64,000 nt of DNA from Solirubrobacter ginsenosidimutans (GCF_027587205.1 NZ_JAPDOD010000004.1:124001-188000), one strand, 5' to 3'; positions 50,512-59,559 are shown, counted from the first letter of the stretch. Numbers and translations are program-made. The notes: generated from the letters alone by a model not told the origin.

Positions 50512-51921
50512 GTGCGGATCGTGATCGACCCGGCCTTCAAGGTCGGCGAGGTGGATGACCGGCTGTTCGGCTCGTTCGTCGAGCACATGGGTCGCGCCGT
50601 CTACGGCGGGATCTACGAGCCGACGCACCCCTCCGCGACGGCGGACGGGTTCCGCGGCGACGTCCTCGCACTGGTGCGAGAAATGGGCGTCAGCCTGGTG
50701 CGCTATCCGGGCGGGAACTTCGTCTCCGCCTACGACTGGGAGGACGGCGTCGGACCGGAGCGCCCGACCCGCCTCGACCTCGCCTGGCACTCGATCGAGC
50801 CCAACACGTTCGGCACCGACGAGTTCCTGCGCTGGGCGGCGGTCGCCGGCATCGAGCCGCTGCTCGCCGTCAACCTCGGCACGCGCGGGATCGACGCCGC
50901 GCGGGCGCTGCTGGAGTACGTCAACGCGCCCCGCGGGACCAAGTGGGCGGACATGCGGCCGCGCGACGAGCCCTACGGCGTGAAGCTGTGGTGCCTGGGC
51001 AACGAGATGGACGGGCCGTGGCAGGTGGGACAGAAGACCGCCGTCGAGTACGGCCGGCTCGCGGCCGAGACGGGCAAGGCGATGAAGTGGGTCGACCCGT
51101 CGATCGAGCTGTGCGTCGTCGGCAGCTCGAACTCGTCGATGCCGACGTTCGGGTCCTGGGAGGACACGGTGCTCGACCTCACGTGGGAGATCGCCGACCA
51201 CATCTCCCTGCACACCTACTACGACCCGGCCAAGTTCGAGGACGTCGACGCCTACCTGCGCTGCTCGCAGGACCTCGACCGGATGATCGACACCGTCGTC
51301 GCGACCGCGGACGCGGTCGCCGGGCGGAAGCGCTCCCGCAAGCGGATCGGAATCAGCGTCGACGAGTGGAACGTGTGGCATCAGACCGCCAACCCGCATC
51401 ACGTCGGCCATGACGGCCCGTTCAAGCACGCGCCCGCGCTGGCGGAGGACGAGCACACGGTCGCCGACGCGCTCGTCGTCGGCTGCCTGCTGATCACGCT
51501 GCTACGCCACGCGGACCGGGTCAGGATCGGCTGCCTCGCGCAGCTCGTGAACGTGATCCCGCCGATCCGGACTTCCAATGGCGGCCCGGCGTGGCGCCAG
51601 ACGACGTTTCACCCGTTCGCGCACGCCGCCCGCTTCGGCCACGGGACCGTGCTGCGGGTCGAGCTCGCCGGCGACGAGGTGGAGGCGACCGCGGTGCGGG
51701 ACGGCGACGGCGTGACGGTCTTCGCGGTCAATCGGTCCGCCGGGACGACGCCGCTCGACCTCGTCGTGCGCGACCTCGACCTGACGGTCACCGAGCATCT
51801 GGTGCTGGACGGCGAGCTCGGCGCGTCCAACACGGCCGAACACCCCGATCGGGTCACCCCGCGCCGCGTCGCGGGGGCCGAGCTCCCGCCCCGGTCCTGG
51901 AACGTCCTGCGGTTGACATGA
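50512..51921 (+). CDS. Alpha-L-arabinofuranosidase, GH51 family
   Basis: The 469-residue enzyme has the GH51 pattern, with acid/base Glu165 in CLGNEMDGPW and nucleophile Glu285 in ISVDEWNVW. FGSFVEHMGRAVYGG at the N-terminus and SLVRYPGGNF are also diagnostic. It releases arabinose from arabinoxylan or arabinan oligosaccharides in the cytoplasm. The GTG at 50512 is preceded by GGAGG. It heads a tightly coupled operon with the U32-like, dehydratase, dehydrogenase and GMC genes. Confidence 0.93.
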   Translation: MRIVIDPAFKVGEVDDRLFGSFVEHMGRAVYGGIYEPTHPSATADGFRGDVLALVREMGVSLVRYPGGNFVSAYDWEDGVGPERPTRLDLAWHSIEPNTFGTDEFLRWAAVAGIEPLLAVNLGTRGIDAARALLEYVNAPRGTKWADMRPRDEPYGVKLWCLGNEMDGPWQVGQKTAVEYGRLAAETGKAMKWVDPSIELCVVGSSNSSMPTFGSWEDTVLDLTWEIADHISLHTYYDPAKFEDVDAYLRCSQDLDRMIDTVVATADAVAGRKRSRKRIGISVDEWNVWHQTANPHHVGHDGPFKHAPALAEDEHTVADALVVGCLLITLLRHADRVRIGCLAQLVNVIPPIRTSNGGPAWRQTTFHPFAHAARFGHGTVLRVELAGDEVEATAVRDGDGVTVFAVNRSAGTTPLDLVVRDLDLTVTEHLVLDGELGASNTAEHPDRVTPRRVAGAELPPRSWNVLRLT

Positions 51922-51932
51922 AGGAGGAGAAC

Positions 51933-52865
51933 GTGCAACCACTGCCAGGAGAGGCCGCGCTCGTCCGGCTCGGACTCGACGTCACGCAGCCGCGGCCCGC
52001 GACGTCGGAGAAGCGCTTCCCGGACGGCGGCGCGTGGCGCGTCGAGATCCCGTCGGTCGAAGGGCCACACGCGCTCGAAGCCGTGCTCGAGGAGGCGGCG
52101 ACGCTCGACGTGCCGATCCACCGCGTCAGCCAGGGCAGCGGCGTGATGATGCTGACCGACGCCGAGATCTCGGCGATGCTCGACCTGGCGGGGGACATCG
52201 AGGTCTCGCTCTTCCTCGGCCCGCGCGGCACGTGGGACGTGGGCGCGGCGACGCGGTCGCTGAGCGGCGGCTCCGGGCCGCGGGCGCGCGGCCGCGACCA
52301 GCTCGGCCAATGCCTGGAGGACGCGCGCCGCGCGGCTGACCTGGGCGTGCGCAATGTGCTGGTCGCCGACGAGGGCGTGCTGTGGGCCGCGCACCAGCTG
52401 CGGGCGAGCGGCGAACTGCCCACCGACATGCGCTTCAAGGTGAGCGTGTTGACCGGGCCGACCAACCCGGCCGCGCTGCGGGTGTGGGCGGGGATCGGGG
52501 CGGACTCGGTCAACGTCCCGAGCGACCTGAGCGTGGCGCAGATCGCGGAGCTGCGCGCGGCCAGCGCCGTCACGCTCGACCTCTACGTCGAGTCGCCCGA
52601 CGACGTCGGCGGCTTCGTGCGGCTCTACGACACCGCCGAGCTGATCCGGGTCGCCGCACCCGTCTACGTGAAGTTCGGTCTGCGCAACGCGCCCGGGATC
52701 TATCCCGTCGGACAGCATCTGCGGGGCGCTGCGGCGGACACCGGGCGGGCGCGCGTGGGGCGCGCGCGGCTCGCGCTGGACATCGTGGAGCGCGGCGGCG
52801 GCGCGCCGCTGGAGATGTCCCCGATCGGCGCACCGGCGCTGCCGGTGCCGGAGCGGTTCGGATGA
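51933..52865 (+). CDS. U32-peptidase-like TIM-barrel protein
   Basis: The 310-residue protein resembles the N-terminal barrel of U32 family proteins (IEVSLFLGPRGTWDVG, LGVRNVLVADEGVLW, VKFGLRNAPGIYPVG), which process or modify small molecules and are often radical-linked partners. The GTG at 51933 has AGGAGG five bases upstream and is preferred over the ATG at 51918. It overlaps the dehydratase gene (ATGA). Its position in a sugar operon suggests a catabolic or carbohydrate-related role rather than proteolysis; confidence in function is low. Confidence 0.65.
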   Translation: MQPLPGEAALVRLGLDVTQPRPATSEKRFPDGGAWRVEIPSVEGPHALEAVLEEAATLDVPIHRVSQGSGVMMLTDAEISAMLDLAGDIEVSLFLGPRGTWDVGAATRSLSGGSGPRARGRDQLGQCLEDARRAADLGVRNVLVADEGVLWAAHQLRASGELPTDMRFKVSVLTGPTNPAALRVWAGIGADSVNVPSDLSVAQIAELRAASAVTLDLYVESPDDVGGFVRLYDTAELIRVAAPVYVKFGLRNAPGIYPVGQHLRGAAADTGRARVGRARLALDIVERGGGAPLEMSPIGAPALPVPERFG

Positions 52866-54010
52866 AGATCACCGACGTCACCACCCACGTGCTCGGCACG
52901 CCGTGGCGCGACCTCACGTTCGTGCAGGTCCACACCGACGAAGGGCTGACCGGCGTCGGCGAGACGCGCATGCTCGGCCACACGCAGGCGCTGATCGGGT
53001 ACCTCGCCGAGGCGACCCGGAATCACGTGGTGGGCAGCGATCCCTTCGCGATCGAGTCGCTCGTGCAGCGCATGAAGTACGGCGACTACGGGCGGGCGGG
53101 CGAGATCGTCATGTCCGGCATCGCGTGCGTGGAGATGGCGTGCTGGGACATCATGGGCAAGGCGCTCGGCCAGCCCGTGTACCGGCTGCTCGGCGGCGCC
53201 GTCCACGACCGCGTGAAGGCCTACGCGAACGGCTGGTACACGGTCGAGCGCTCGCCGGAGGAGTTCCATGCGGCGGCGCTTCGGGTGGTCGAGCGCGGCT
53301 ATCGCGCGCTGAAGTTCGACCCGTTCGGCGAAGGGCGCTTCGAGCTCGAGCACGACGAGCGGATGCGCTCGGTGGCGCTGGTCGAGGCCGTGCGCGACGC
53401 CGTCGGGCCGGAGGTCGAGCTGCTCGTCGAGATGCACGGGCGCTTCGCGCCGCACGAGGCGATCCGGGTCGCCGGGCTGCTCGAGGAGTTCCACCCCGCG
53501 TGGCTGGAGGAACCGGTCCCGCCGGAGAACCTGAAAGCGCTGGCGAAGGTCGCCGAGCACACGCCGCTGCCGATCGCGACCGGCGAGCGCATCCACGACC
53601 GGATGGAGTTCCGCGAGCTGTTCGAGAGCCAGGCCGCGGGGATCATCCAGCCCGACGTCGGCCACATCGGCGGCATCCTGGAGACGCGCAAGCTGGCGGC
53701 GACGGCCGAGACGCACTACGTGCTGATCGCACCGCACAACGTCGGCGGCCCGGTGCTCACCGCGGCGAGCCTGCACCTCGCCGCGTGCACGCCCAACTTC
53801 AAGATCCAGGAGCACTTCAACGACTTCGCCGACCAGGACGTGCTGCAGGCGGCGCCCGGGCTTCCGCCGGTGGTCGACGGGTACTTCTCGCTGCCCACGG
53901 CGCCGGGGCTCGGCGTGGTCCTCGATGTGGACTTCGTGGCGGAGCGCCCCAGCTCCGGCGCCCACTTCGACCTCTTCGCGCACGACTGGCAGTTCCGGGG
54001 GACGAAGTGA
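52862..54010 (+). CDS. Enolase-superfamily sugar-acid dehydratase (galactonate-dehydratase-like)
   Basis: The 382-residue mandelate-racemase-type enzyme has Lys151-x-Asp153 (LKFDPFG), metal-region residues Glu190 and His192 (EMHG), Glu216 (WLEEPVPPEN), Glu242 (TGERIHDR) and His292 (APHNVGGP). The spacing 190-192-216-242-292 equals that recalled for E. coli DgoD (183-185-209-235-285), except that Glu replaces the first Asp. A dehydratase for an aldonic acid is likely. It is coupled on both sides (ATGA, GTGA) to the U32-like and dehydrogenase genes. Confidence 0.88.
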   Translation: MKITDVTTHVLGTPWRDLTFVQVHTDEGLTGVGETRMLGHTQALIGYLAEATRNHVVGSDPFAIESLVQRMKYGDYGRAGEIVMSGIACVEMACWDIMGKALGQPVYRLLGGAVHDRVKAYANGWYTVERSPEEFHAAALRVVERGYRALKFDPFGEGRFELEHDERMRSVALVEAVRDAVGPEVELLVEMHGRFAPHEAIRVAGLLEEFHPAWLEEPVPPENLKALAKVAEHTPLPIATGERIHDRMEFRELFESQAAGIIQPDVGHIGGILETRKLAATAETHYVLIAPHNVGGPVLTAASLHLAACTPNFKIQEHFNDFADQDVLQAAPGLPPVVDGYFSLPTAPGLGVVLDVDFVAERPSSGAHFDLFAHDWQFRGTK

Positions 54011-55002
54011 CAGCGGTCCGGATCGCGGCTCCAGGTCAGCTCGCGCTCGTCGACGAGCCGGTGGGTCCGCCAGGGCCGGGCGACGCGATCGTGAAGATCG
54101 CCTACGCCGGCATCTGCGGCTCCGACCGCGAGCTGCTCGAAGGCGGGCGTCCGGCCGGGTTCGTCCGCTATCCGGTCATCCCGGGGCATGAGTGGTCGGG
54201 CGTCGTCAGCGAGGTGGGAGCAGGCGCGGACCCGCGGCTCGTCGGGCGCAAGGTCGTCGGCGAGGGGTTTCGCAACTGCGAGGCGTGCGCCGCGTGCCGG
54301 ACCGGGCAGACGACGCTGTGCGAAGCGGCCTACGACGAGACCGGCTTCACCCAGCCGGGCGCGTGGAACGACTACCTGCGGCTGCCGGCGCGGCTGCTGC
54401 ACGTCCTCCCCGACGACGCGGACCTGCGCGCCGCCGCGCTGCTCGAGCCGGCGGCGTGCGTCGCCGAGGCGTGCCTGCTGGCCGCGCTGGTCCCGGGCGA
54501 GCGGGCGGCGGTCGTGGGCAGCGGGACGCTCGGGATGCTGTCCGCGCAGCTGCTGCGAGCGTCCTCCCCGCGGGAGCTCGTCGTCGTCGCCCGGCACGCG
54601 TCGCGCGAGCCGCTGGCGCTGCGGATGGGCGCCGACCGGTTCGTCACGCCGGACGAGGTCTCCCCCGGCTTCGACGTCGTGATCGAGGCCGCGGGGACGC
54701 CGGGCTCCGCGCAGCTGGCGGTCGACATCGCGCGCCGCGGCGGGCGGGTCGTGCTGACCGGCATCCCGGTCGACGTGGCCGACGGCGTCTCGGCACAGAA
54801 GATGGTCACGCAGGCGGTCAGCGTCTTCAACGTCTTCGGCGCGCCGTCGCGGGCGTGGGTGCACACGGTGCGGGCGTTCGCCGCGGGCCTGCTCGACCCG
54901 GTCCCGCTGGTCACCCACGAGCTGCCGCTGAGCGAGATCCGGGAGGCCTTCCGCGTGATGGCCTCCGAGCCCGGCGTCGGCAAGATCCTGCTGAGGCCTT
55001 GA
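54007..55002 (+). CDS. Zinc-dependent medium-chain dehydrogenase
   Basis: The 331-residue protein has the MDR pattern: catalytic zinc site CGSD and GHEWSG, structural-zinc-type loop NCEACAACRTGQTTLC, and the Rossmann turn AVVGSGTLGMLSAQLL. It resembles sorbitol/threonine/galactitol dehydrogenases that oxidise polyols or sugar derivatives with NAD(P). Its start GTG overlaps the dehydratase stop and its stop directly precedes the GMC gene start. Confidence 0.9.
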   Translation: MTAVRIAAPGQLALVDEPVGPPGPGDAIVKIAYAGICGSDRELLEGGRPAGFVRYPVIPGHEWSGVVSEVGAGADPRLVGRKVVGEGFRNCEACAACRTGQTTLCEAAYDETGFTQPGAWNDYLRLPARLLHVLPDDADLRAAALLEPAACVAEACLLAALVPGERAAVVGSGTLGMLSAQLLRASSPRELVVVARHASREPLALRMGADRFVTPDEVSPGFDVVIEAAGTPGSAQLAVDIARRGGRVVLTGIPVDVADGVSAQKMVTQAVSVFNVFGAPSRAWVHTVRAFAAGLLDPVPLVTHELPLSEIREAFRVMASEPGVGKILLRP

Positions 55003-56919
55003 GTGCGGCTCCAGGACCTGGTCGACGCGATCATCCCGCCTGACGACCGGCCGGGCGGGTGGGAGGGCGGCGTGCGCGAGCTGCTGACGCGCGAGGCCGA
55101 AAACGTTCTCGGTTGGGCGGGGCCGCTGCTCGACCGCGCGACGCGGGCGGAGAGCGTGGGTGCGCTGGAGCGTGATGATCCGGAAGCGTTCGCCGCGCTG
55201 GTGCGGGTCTGCTTCGAGGGCTACTACGCGAATTCGCGGTCGTGGGACATGGTCGGCTTCCGGCCCTTGGGCGATGCGTCGGCGTCCATCGAGCCGGCGC
55301 CGCTGCCGGTCGTCGCATCGCCGCGCGACTTCTATGACGTCGTGGTCGTCGGCGCGGGCGCGGGCGGCGGCGTGGCGGCGTGCGTGCTGGCTGAGGCGGG
55401 GCTGCGCGTGCTGCTCGTCGAACGCGCCCGCCGGCACACCGGCGCCGAGCTGCGCGACGATCACCTGCACGGCAAGCGCTCGCAGCGCTACGACCCCGTC
55501 GCCGGGCCCGGTCCGGGCCACCCGCGCGTGCTGGACGGTGTCGGCGTCGTCGATGTCGTGACCGATCCGTGGGCGTGGGGGCTGAACGCGATGGCGCTCG
55601 GCGGCGGCACGCGCGTGTGGCAGGGGATGGCGTGGCGCTTCCTGCCGGAGGACTTCGAGATGGCGACGCGCTACGGCGTGCCCGCCGGGAGCTGCCTCGC
55701 GGACTGGCCGATCGGCTACGAGGACCTGGCGCCGTTCTACGACAGGGTCGAGTGGGAGATCGGCGTCGCCGGCGCGTCTTCGGGCCCGCTCACCGACCGG
55801 TTCGCGCGTGCCCGCGGCTACCCGATGCCGCCACTGCGCGACGACGCCATCCGGGTCGCGTTCGGCGCCGCGGCCGATCGGCTCGGGTGGGGATGGGGAC
55901 CGGTCCCGTTCGCGGTCAACAGCGTGCCGCGCGACGGCCGGGCGGCGTGCGCGCACTGCTCGCAATGCGTCGGCCACGCGTGCGTGGTCGACGCCAAGAA
56001 CGGCACGCAGAACACGGTCATCCCGCGGGCGCTGGCGACCGGCAACTGCGACCTGCTGGTCTCCGCGCAGGTGGTGGGGATCTCGCACGCCGGCGGCCGC
56101 GCGCGGTCGGTGCGGGTGATCGCGGGAGGCGTCGAGCGCGAGGTCCGCTGCGACCGCGTCGTGGTGAGCGCCGGCGCCGTCGAGACGCCCCGCCTGCTGC
56201 TCGCCTCCGGCCTCGGCAACGACGTCGTCGGCACCAACCTGCACAGCCACTCGTTCTCGATCCTCTACGGCACCGCGCGTGAAGGGCTCGAGCACTTCGA
56301 AGGTCCCGGCCACTCCGTCGCGACGCTCGACTTCGTGCACCGCGACGGCGAGGCGTGGGGCGGCGGCGTGCTGTTCGACGCGCCCTCATTGCTGCCGGTC
56401 GCGGCGGCCGACGCGGCGGGCCGGCTCGGCCATCCCGCCTGGGGCGCCGCGCACAAGCAGTGGATGCGCACGGGGCTGCCTCAGCTCGTCGGCGGCATGG
56501 GCATCGGTCAGGAGATCCCCGCCGCGCGGACGCGCGTCAGCGCCGACCCGGCCGTGGTCGACGTGCACGGGATGCCCGTGGCCCGCATCGCCTCCGAGGT
56601 GCATCCGGCGACGCTCGAGGTGCGCGCCTACATGGCCTCGCGGTTGGCGCGGTGGCTCGCCGAGGCCGGCGTCGAAGGCGTCGTGGACTTCACCACCGCC
56701 CGCCCCGCCGCGGCGGGTGAGCACTCGGCCGGCACGTGCCGGATGGGCGAGGACCCGGCGACGTCGGCCTGTGACCGCGACGGGTTGCTGCACGGCGCCT
56801 CCAACGTGTTCGTCGCCGACGGCTCGCTGCTGCCGACCAACGGCGGCGTGAACCCGTGCGTGACGATCATGGCCAACGCCTGGCGGGTGGCGGAGGCGCT
56901 CACACGGTCCGGGGCGTGA
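55003..56919 (+). CDS. GMC-family FAD oxidoreductase with N-terminal gluconate-dehydrogenase-subunit-3-like segment
   Basis: The 638-residue protein has an N-terminal segment (1-95, VDAIIPPDDRPGGWEGGVRELL in outline) resembling gluconate 2-dehydrogenase subunit 3. The GMC flavoprotein follows: FAD motif VVVGAGAGGG (117-123), a CAHCSQCVGHAC cluster of Cys, and the C-terminal active site EHSAGTCRMG...NGGVNPCVT. It likely oxidises a sugar, sugar acid or polyol and passes electrons to a cytochrome or quinone. The GTG start abuts the previous stop. It closes the GH51 operon. Confidence 0.88.
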   Translation: MRLQDLVDAIIPPDDRPGGWEGGVRELLTREAENVLGWAGPLLDRATRAESVGALERDDPEAFAALVRVCFEGYYANSRSWDMVGFRPLGDASASIEPAPLPVVASPRDFYDVVVVGAGAGGGVAACVLAEAGLRVLLVERARRHTGAELRDDHLHGKRSQRYDPVAGPGPGHPRVLDGVGVVDVVTDPWAWGLNAMALGGGTRVWQGMAWRFLPEDFEMATRYGVPAGSCLADWPIGYEDLAPFYDRVEWEIGVAGASSGPLTDRFARARGYPMPPLRDDAIRVAFGAAADRLGWGWGPVPFAVNSVPRDGRAACAHCSQCVGHACVVDAKNGTQNTVIPRALATGNCDLLVSAQVVGISHAGGRARSVRVIAGGVEREVRCDRVVVSAGAVETPRLLLASGLGNDVVGTNLHSHSFSILYGTAREGLEHFEGPGHSVATLDFVHRDGEAWGGGVLFDAPSLLPVAAADAAGRLGHPAWGAAHKQWMRTGLPQLVGGMGIGQEIPAARTRVSADPAVVDVHGMPVARIASEVHPATLEVRAYMASRLARWLAEAGVEGVVDFTTARPAAAGEHSAGTCRMGEDPATSACDRDGLLHGASNVFVADGSLLPTNGGVNPCVTIMANAWRVAEALTRSGA

Positions 56920-57053
56920 TGCGCGTGCGGCGTGGCGGTTGCATCAGAGATCATCAGCATCAGCAGCCCGGGCCGCCGCGGCCGCGTTCAACGCACAGGC
57001 GCTCGCGATCGGCTGGCGCGAGACGCCGCTCGGAGGCTAGCCTTCGCCGAGCC

Positions 57054-57608
57054 ATGACCACGCTCGCCGACCGGCCCAACACCGCCCTCGTCATCCTCGA
57101 CATGCAGAAGGGCGTCGTCGGCGACGCGTACAACCGCGACGCCGTCATCGCCAACGTCGCCGCGGTGGTGGACAAGGCGCGCGACGCCGGCGTCGACGTC
57201 ATCTGGGTCCAGCACAGCGGCGACGAGCTCGTGCGCGGCAGCGAGGCGTGGGAGTATGTGCCCGAGCTCGTCCACGGTGACGGCGAGCCGCTGATCCACA
57301 AGGTCTGGGCCGACGCGTTCGAGGCCACCGAGCTCGAGTCGGTGCTCGCGGAGCGCGGCATCGGCCGGCTCTTCATCGCGGGCGCGCAGACCGACGAGTG
57401 CATCCGCTCGACCCTGCACGGCGCGTTCGTCCGCGGCTACGACGCGACGCTGGTCAGCGACGCCCACACGACCGAGGATCTCTCGCCCTACGGCGCACCG
57501 CCCCCGGCCGGCGTCATCGCCCACACGAACCTCTACTGGGCGTACCACACGGCCCCGGGCCGCACCGCGGGCACGGTCGAGACGGCCGCGGTCGACTTCG
57601 CCGCCTGA
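57054..57608 (+). CDS. Isochorismatase-like cysteine hydrolase
   Basis: The 184-residue protein has the triad of the cysteine-hydrolase family: Asp16 (VILDMQKG), Lys83 (HKVWADAF) and Cys116 (AGAQTDECIRST). It is a nicotinamidase/amidase-type hydrolase; the substrate is unknown. It lies 134 bp after the GMC gene, so it may have its own promoter, and it overlaps the phosphotransferase gene by one base. Confidence 0.9.
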   Translation: MTTLADRPNTALVILDMQKGVVGDAYNRDAVIANVAAVVDKARDAGVDVIWVQHSGDELVRGSEAWEYVPELVHGDGEPLIHKVWADAFEATELESVLAERGIGRLFIAGAQTDECIRSTLHGAFVRGYDATLVSDAHTTEDLSPYGAPPPAGVIAHTNLYWAYHTAPGRTAGTVETAAVDFAA

Positions 57609-58447
57609 TGCGCGGCGTGTCGCCCGCGGAGGCGACGCGCGTGGCCACGCTCGCCGCCGCCCGGCACGGCCTCGGAGTCCAGGTCGAACTGCTGCGCAGC
57701 GGCGCGAACCACGTCTTCCGCGCCGGCGACGCGGTGATCCGCGTGGCGGCCGGCTCCGCCGACGTCGCGGGCCAGGTCCGCCTCGCGCGCCGGCTGGTGG
57801 CCGAGGGCTTCCCGGTCCCGGCGCCGCTCGCCGACGCAGAGACCGTCGACGGCGTACCGGTGAGCCTGTGGGAGTACGTCGCCGGCGCGGGTCGGACGAT
57901 CGACTACGAGCAGCTCGGCGCGATCATCGCCCGCCTGCACGCTGTCGCGCCGTCCGAGCTCGGTGCGCTGCCGTTCTTCGGCGATGCCGCTTGGCTGGCC
58001 GTCGATCGCCGCCTCGCGCAGACCGGCACCGAACTCCCCGCGCTCGTACGCGCCTGTGACGCGCTGCGCGGCTGGCAGGAGCGAGCCCGTGCGGCTCCGC
58101 TCGTCGTCTGCCACGGCGACGTCCACCCCCGCAACGTCCTGATGCGCGGCGACGACGTCGTGATCGTCGACTGGGACAGCCTCTGCCTCGCTCCAGCCGC
58201 CTTCGACCACGCCGCACTGCTGCCCTGGGCCGACCGCTACGGCGGCGACCCCGCGGCGTACCCGGACTTCGCCCGCGGCTACGGCGCCGACCTCCGCGGA
58301 TCGCCGCCGGCTGAAGAGCTCGCGACGTTGCGCCTGCTCGCCGCGACCCTCAACATCGTCGCCGACCAGCGCTTCACCGCCGAAGCGCGCGCCCGGCTGC
58401 GCTACTGGGAGGGCGACCCGGCCGCGCCGCTCTGGAACGCGCTTTAG
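57608..58447 (+). CDS. Aminoglycoside-phosphotransferase-like (APH/choline kinase) protein
   Basis: The 279-residue kinase has the Brenner motif CHGDVHPRNVLM (catalytic Asp171, Asn176) and the metal-binding IVDWDS (188-190). An N-terminal ATP-binding lobe is present (NHVFRAGDAVIRVA). The family phosphorylates aminoglycosides, choline or small sugars; specificity is not decidable, and resistance should not be assumed. The stop is followed by repeat copy IV. Confidence 0.85.
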   Translation: MRGVSPAEATRVATLAAARHGLGVQVELLRSGANHVFRAGDAVIRVAAGSADVAGQVRLARRLVAEGFPVPAPLADAETVDGVPVSLWEYVAGAGRTIDYEQLGAIIARLHAVAPSELGALPFFGDAAWLAVDRRLAQTGTELPALVRACDALRGWQERARAAPLVVCHGDVHPRNVLMRGDDVVIVDWDSLCLAPAAFDHAALLPWADRYGGDPAAYPDFARGYGADLRGSPPAEELATLRLLAATLNIVADQRFTAEARARLRYWEGDPAAPLWNAL

Positions 58448-58602
58448 TTGGTGGCGAGCCCCGGTTTGGCGCGGCCGGCCGTAGCGCGAGACTCGCCGGT
58501 GAGGGAGCCGGGAGTGGCGGTTCCGTTCGAACAGTGCGCCCCTCAGGCGCGCACGGTCGTCCATTGCGACTGAGAGATGGTTTGAAGGGGCTCGCGTTGG
58601 CT
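58448..58602 (+). repeat. Degenerate structured repeat element, copy IV (between convergent genes)
   Basis: The 155-bp gap contains TCGAACAGTGCG, then CCTCAGGCGCGCACGGTCG with an intervening deletion. This parallels copy I box C (TCGACCAGTGCG ... CTCAAACGCGCACGGTC). A GTGGCGAGCC piece near 58453 resembles arm A. The hairpin is not clearly preserved. A short CTCAG/CTGAG pairing surrounds the box. It is weaker than copies I-III but sits in the same context, the gap between two convergent stops. Confidence 0.5.
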
Positions 58603-59469
58603 TTACCGGAGCAGTTGTTCGGCCACCCACCGCGCGACATTCGGCGGGTAGGGCGACGGGAGGCCGAGGACGATGTGGGTGAAGCCGGCGGCGGTCGCGC
58701 CGGCGATCGCCTCGCGGGTGGCGCTCGGGCGGTCGTAGGACACGGAGAGGTGGATCGAGCGGGTGATCGTGGCGGGGTCGCGGCCGATCTCGGCGCAGTA
58801 GCGGTCCAGGAGGGCACTGCGGCGGGTGACGTCGTCGATGTCGCCGCCGGGGATGTTCCAGATGTCCGCGTGCTCGGCGACCACGCGCAGGACCGGGGCC
58901 GAGCGGCCGCCGATCATGATCGGCGGGTACGGGCGCTGGACGGGCTTGGGGTTGCCGAAGGCTCCGGTGACGTCGACGTACGTGCCGTGGAAGTCGAACG
59001 GTTCGTCCTCCGTCCACAGCCGCCGGATGACCGTGCACGCCTCGGCGAGGCTCCCCACCGAGTGGGCGAAGTCGTGGAAGGGCAGGCCGTGGGCCTCGTA
59101 CTCGCGGCGCGCGATCGGGTGGTTCGGCCGCGAGCCGGCGCCGATGCCGAAGTCGAGCCGCCCGCCGGAGACGACGTCGACGGTCGCGGCGATCTTGGCC
59201 AGATGCGCGGGCGGCCGGAAGCGGTTGCTGGTCACGAGCAGGCCGAGCCGCAGGCGCTGCGTCTGGGCGGCGAGGGCGGAGAGCAGCGTCCAGCCTTCGT
59301 AGGCCGGGCCGAGGGGGTCGCCGCCGATCGGCATCAGGTGGTCGAAGAGCCACGCGTGCTCGATCTCCGCGATCGCGTCCGCCTCGCGCCAGACACGCAG
59401 GATGTCGTGGTAGTCGACCTGCATCGGGGCGGTCATGATCCCGAAGCGGGTCCGGGGTGCTTCAGGCAT
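58603..59469 (-). CDS. LLM-class flavin-dependent oxidoreductase (possibly F420-dependent)
   Basis: The 288-residue luciferase-like barrel opens RFGIMTAPMQVDYHD and has HAWLFDHLMPIGGD, LGLLVTSNRFRPP, GRLDFGIGAGSRPNH and IMIGGRSAPVLRVVA. The latter two are typical of F420-dependent LLM enzymes in actinobacteria; FMN is possible. Substrate unknown. A tandem operator-like pair stands upstream (59492-59537). A four-codon frame (ATG at 59476) after GAGAGG ends on the gene's own start, suggesting a short upstream cistron. Confidence 0.88.
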   Translation of the reverse strand: MPEAPRTRFGIMTAPMQVDYHDILRVWREADAIAEIEHAWLFDHLMPIGGDPLGPAYEGWTLLSALAAQTQRLRLGLLVTSNRFRPPAHLAKIAATVDVVSGGRLDFGIGAGSRPNHPIARREYEAHGLPFHDFAHSVGSLAEACTVIRRLWTEDEPFDFHGTYVDVTGAFGNPKPVQRPYPPIMIGGRSAPVLRVVAEHADIWNIPGGDIDDVTRRSALLDRYCAEIGRDPATITRSIHLSVSYDRPSATREAIAGATAAGFTHIVLGLPSPYPPNVARWVAEQLLR

Positions 59470-59491
59470 GGTCCATGGTTCCTCTCGAAGT

Positions 59492-59537
59492 GGATAGCCT
59501 CTCCGGATCAGAGTAGCGGATAGCCTGTCCGGTTAGT
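59492..59537. promoter_or_regulatory. Two direct-repeat operator-like sites between divergent genes
   Basis: GGATAGCCTCTCCGGAT (59492) and GGATAGCCTGTCCGGTT (59518) repeat with 26-bp spacing, close to two and a half helical turns. Each contains an imperfect palindrome (GGATAG-C-CTnTCC). They lie just upstream of the LLM gene and before the PolX-like gene, so they look like binding sites for a TetR-type or similar regulator. Confidence 0.45.
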
Positions 59538-59559
59538 CGGACGACGAGCCGAGCAGACT

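Noticed and set aside
57608..58447. Antibiotic resistance gene
   Set aside because: APH-fold kinases have many substrates, and nothing here indicates aminoglycoside specificity.
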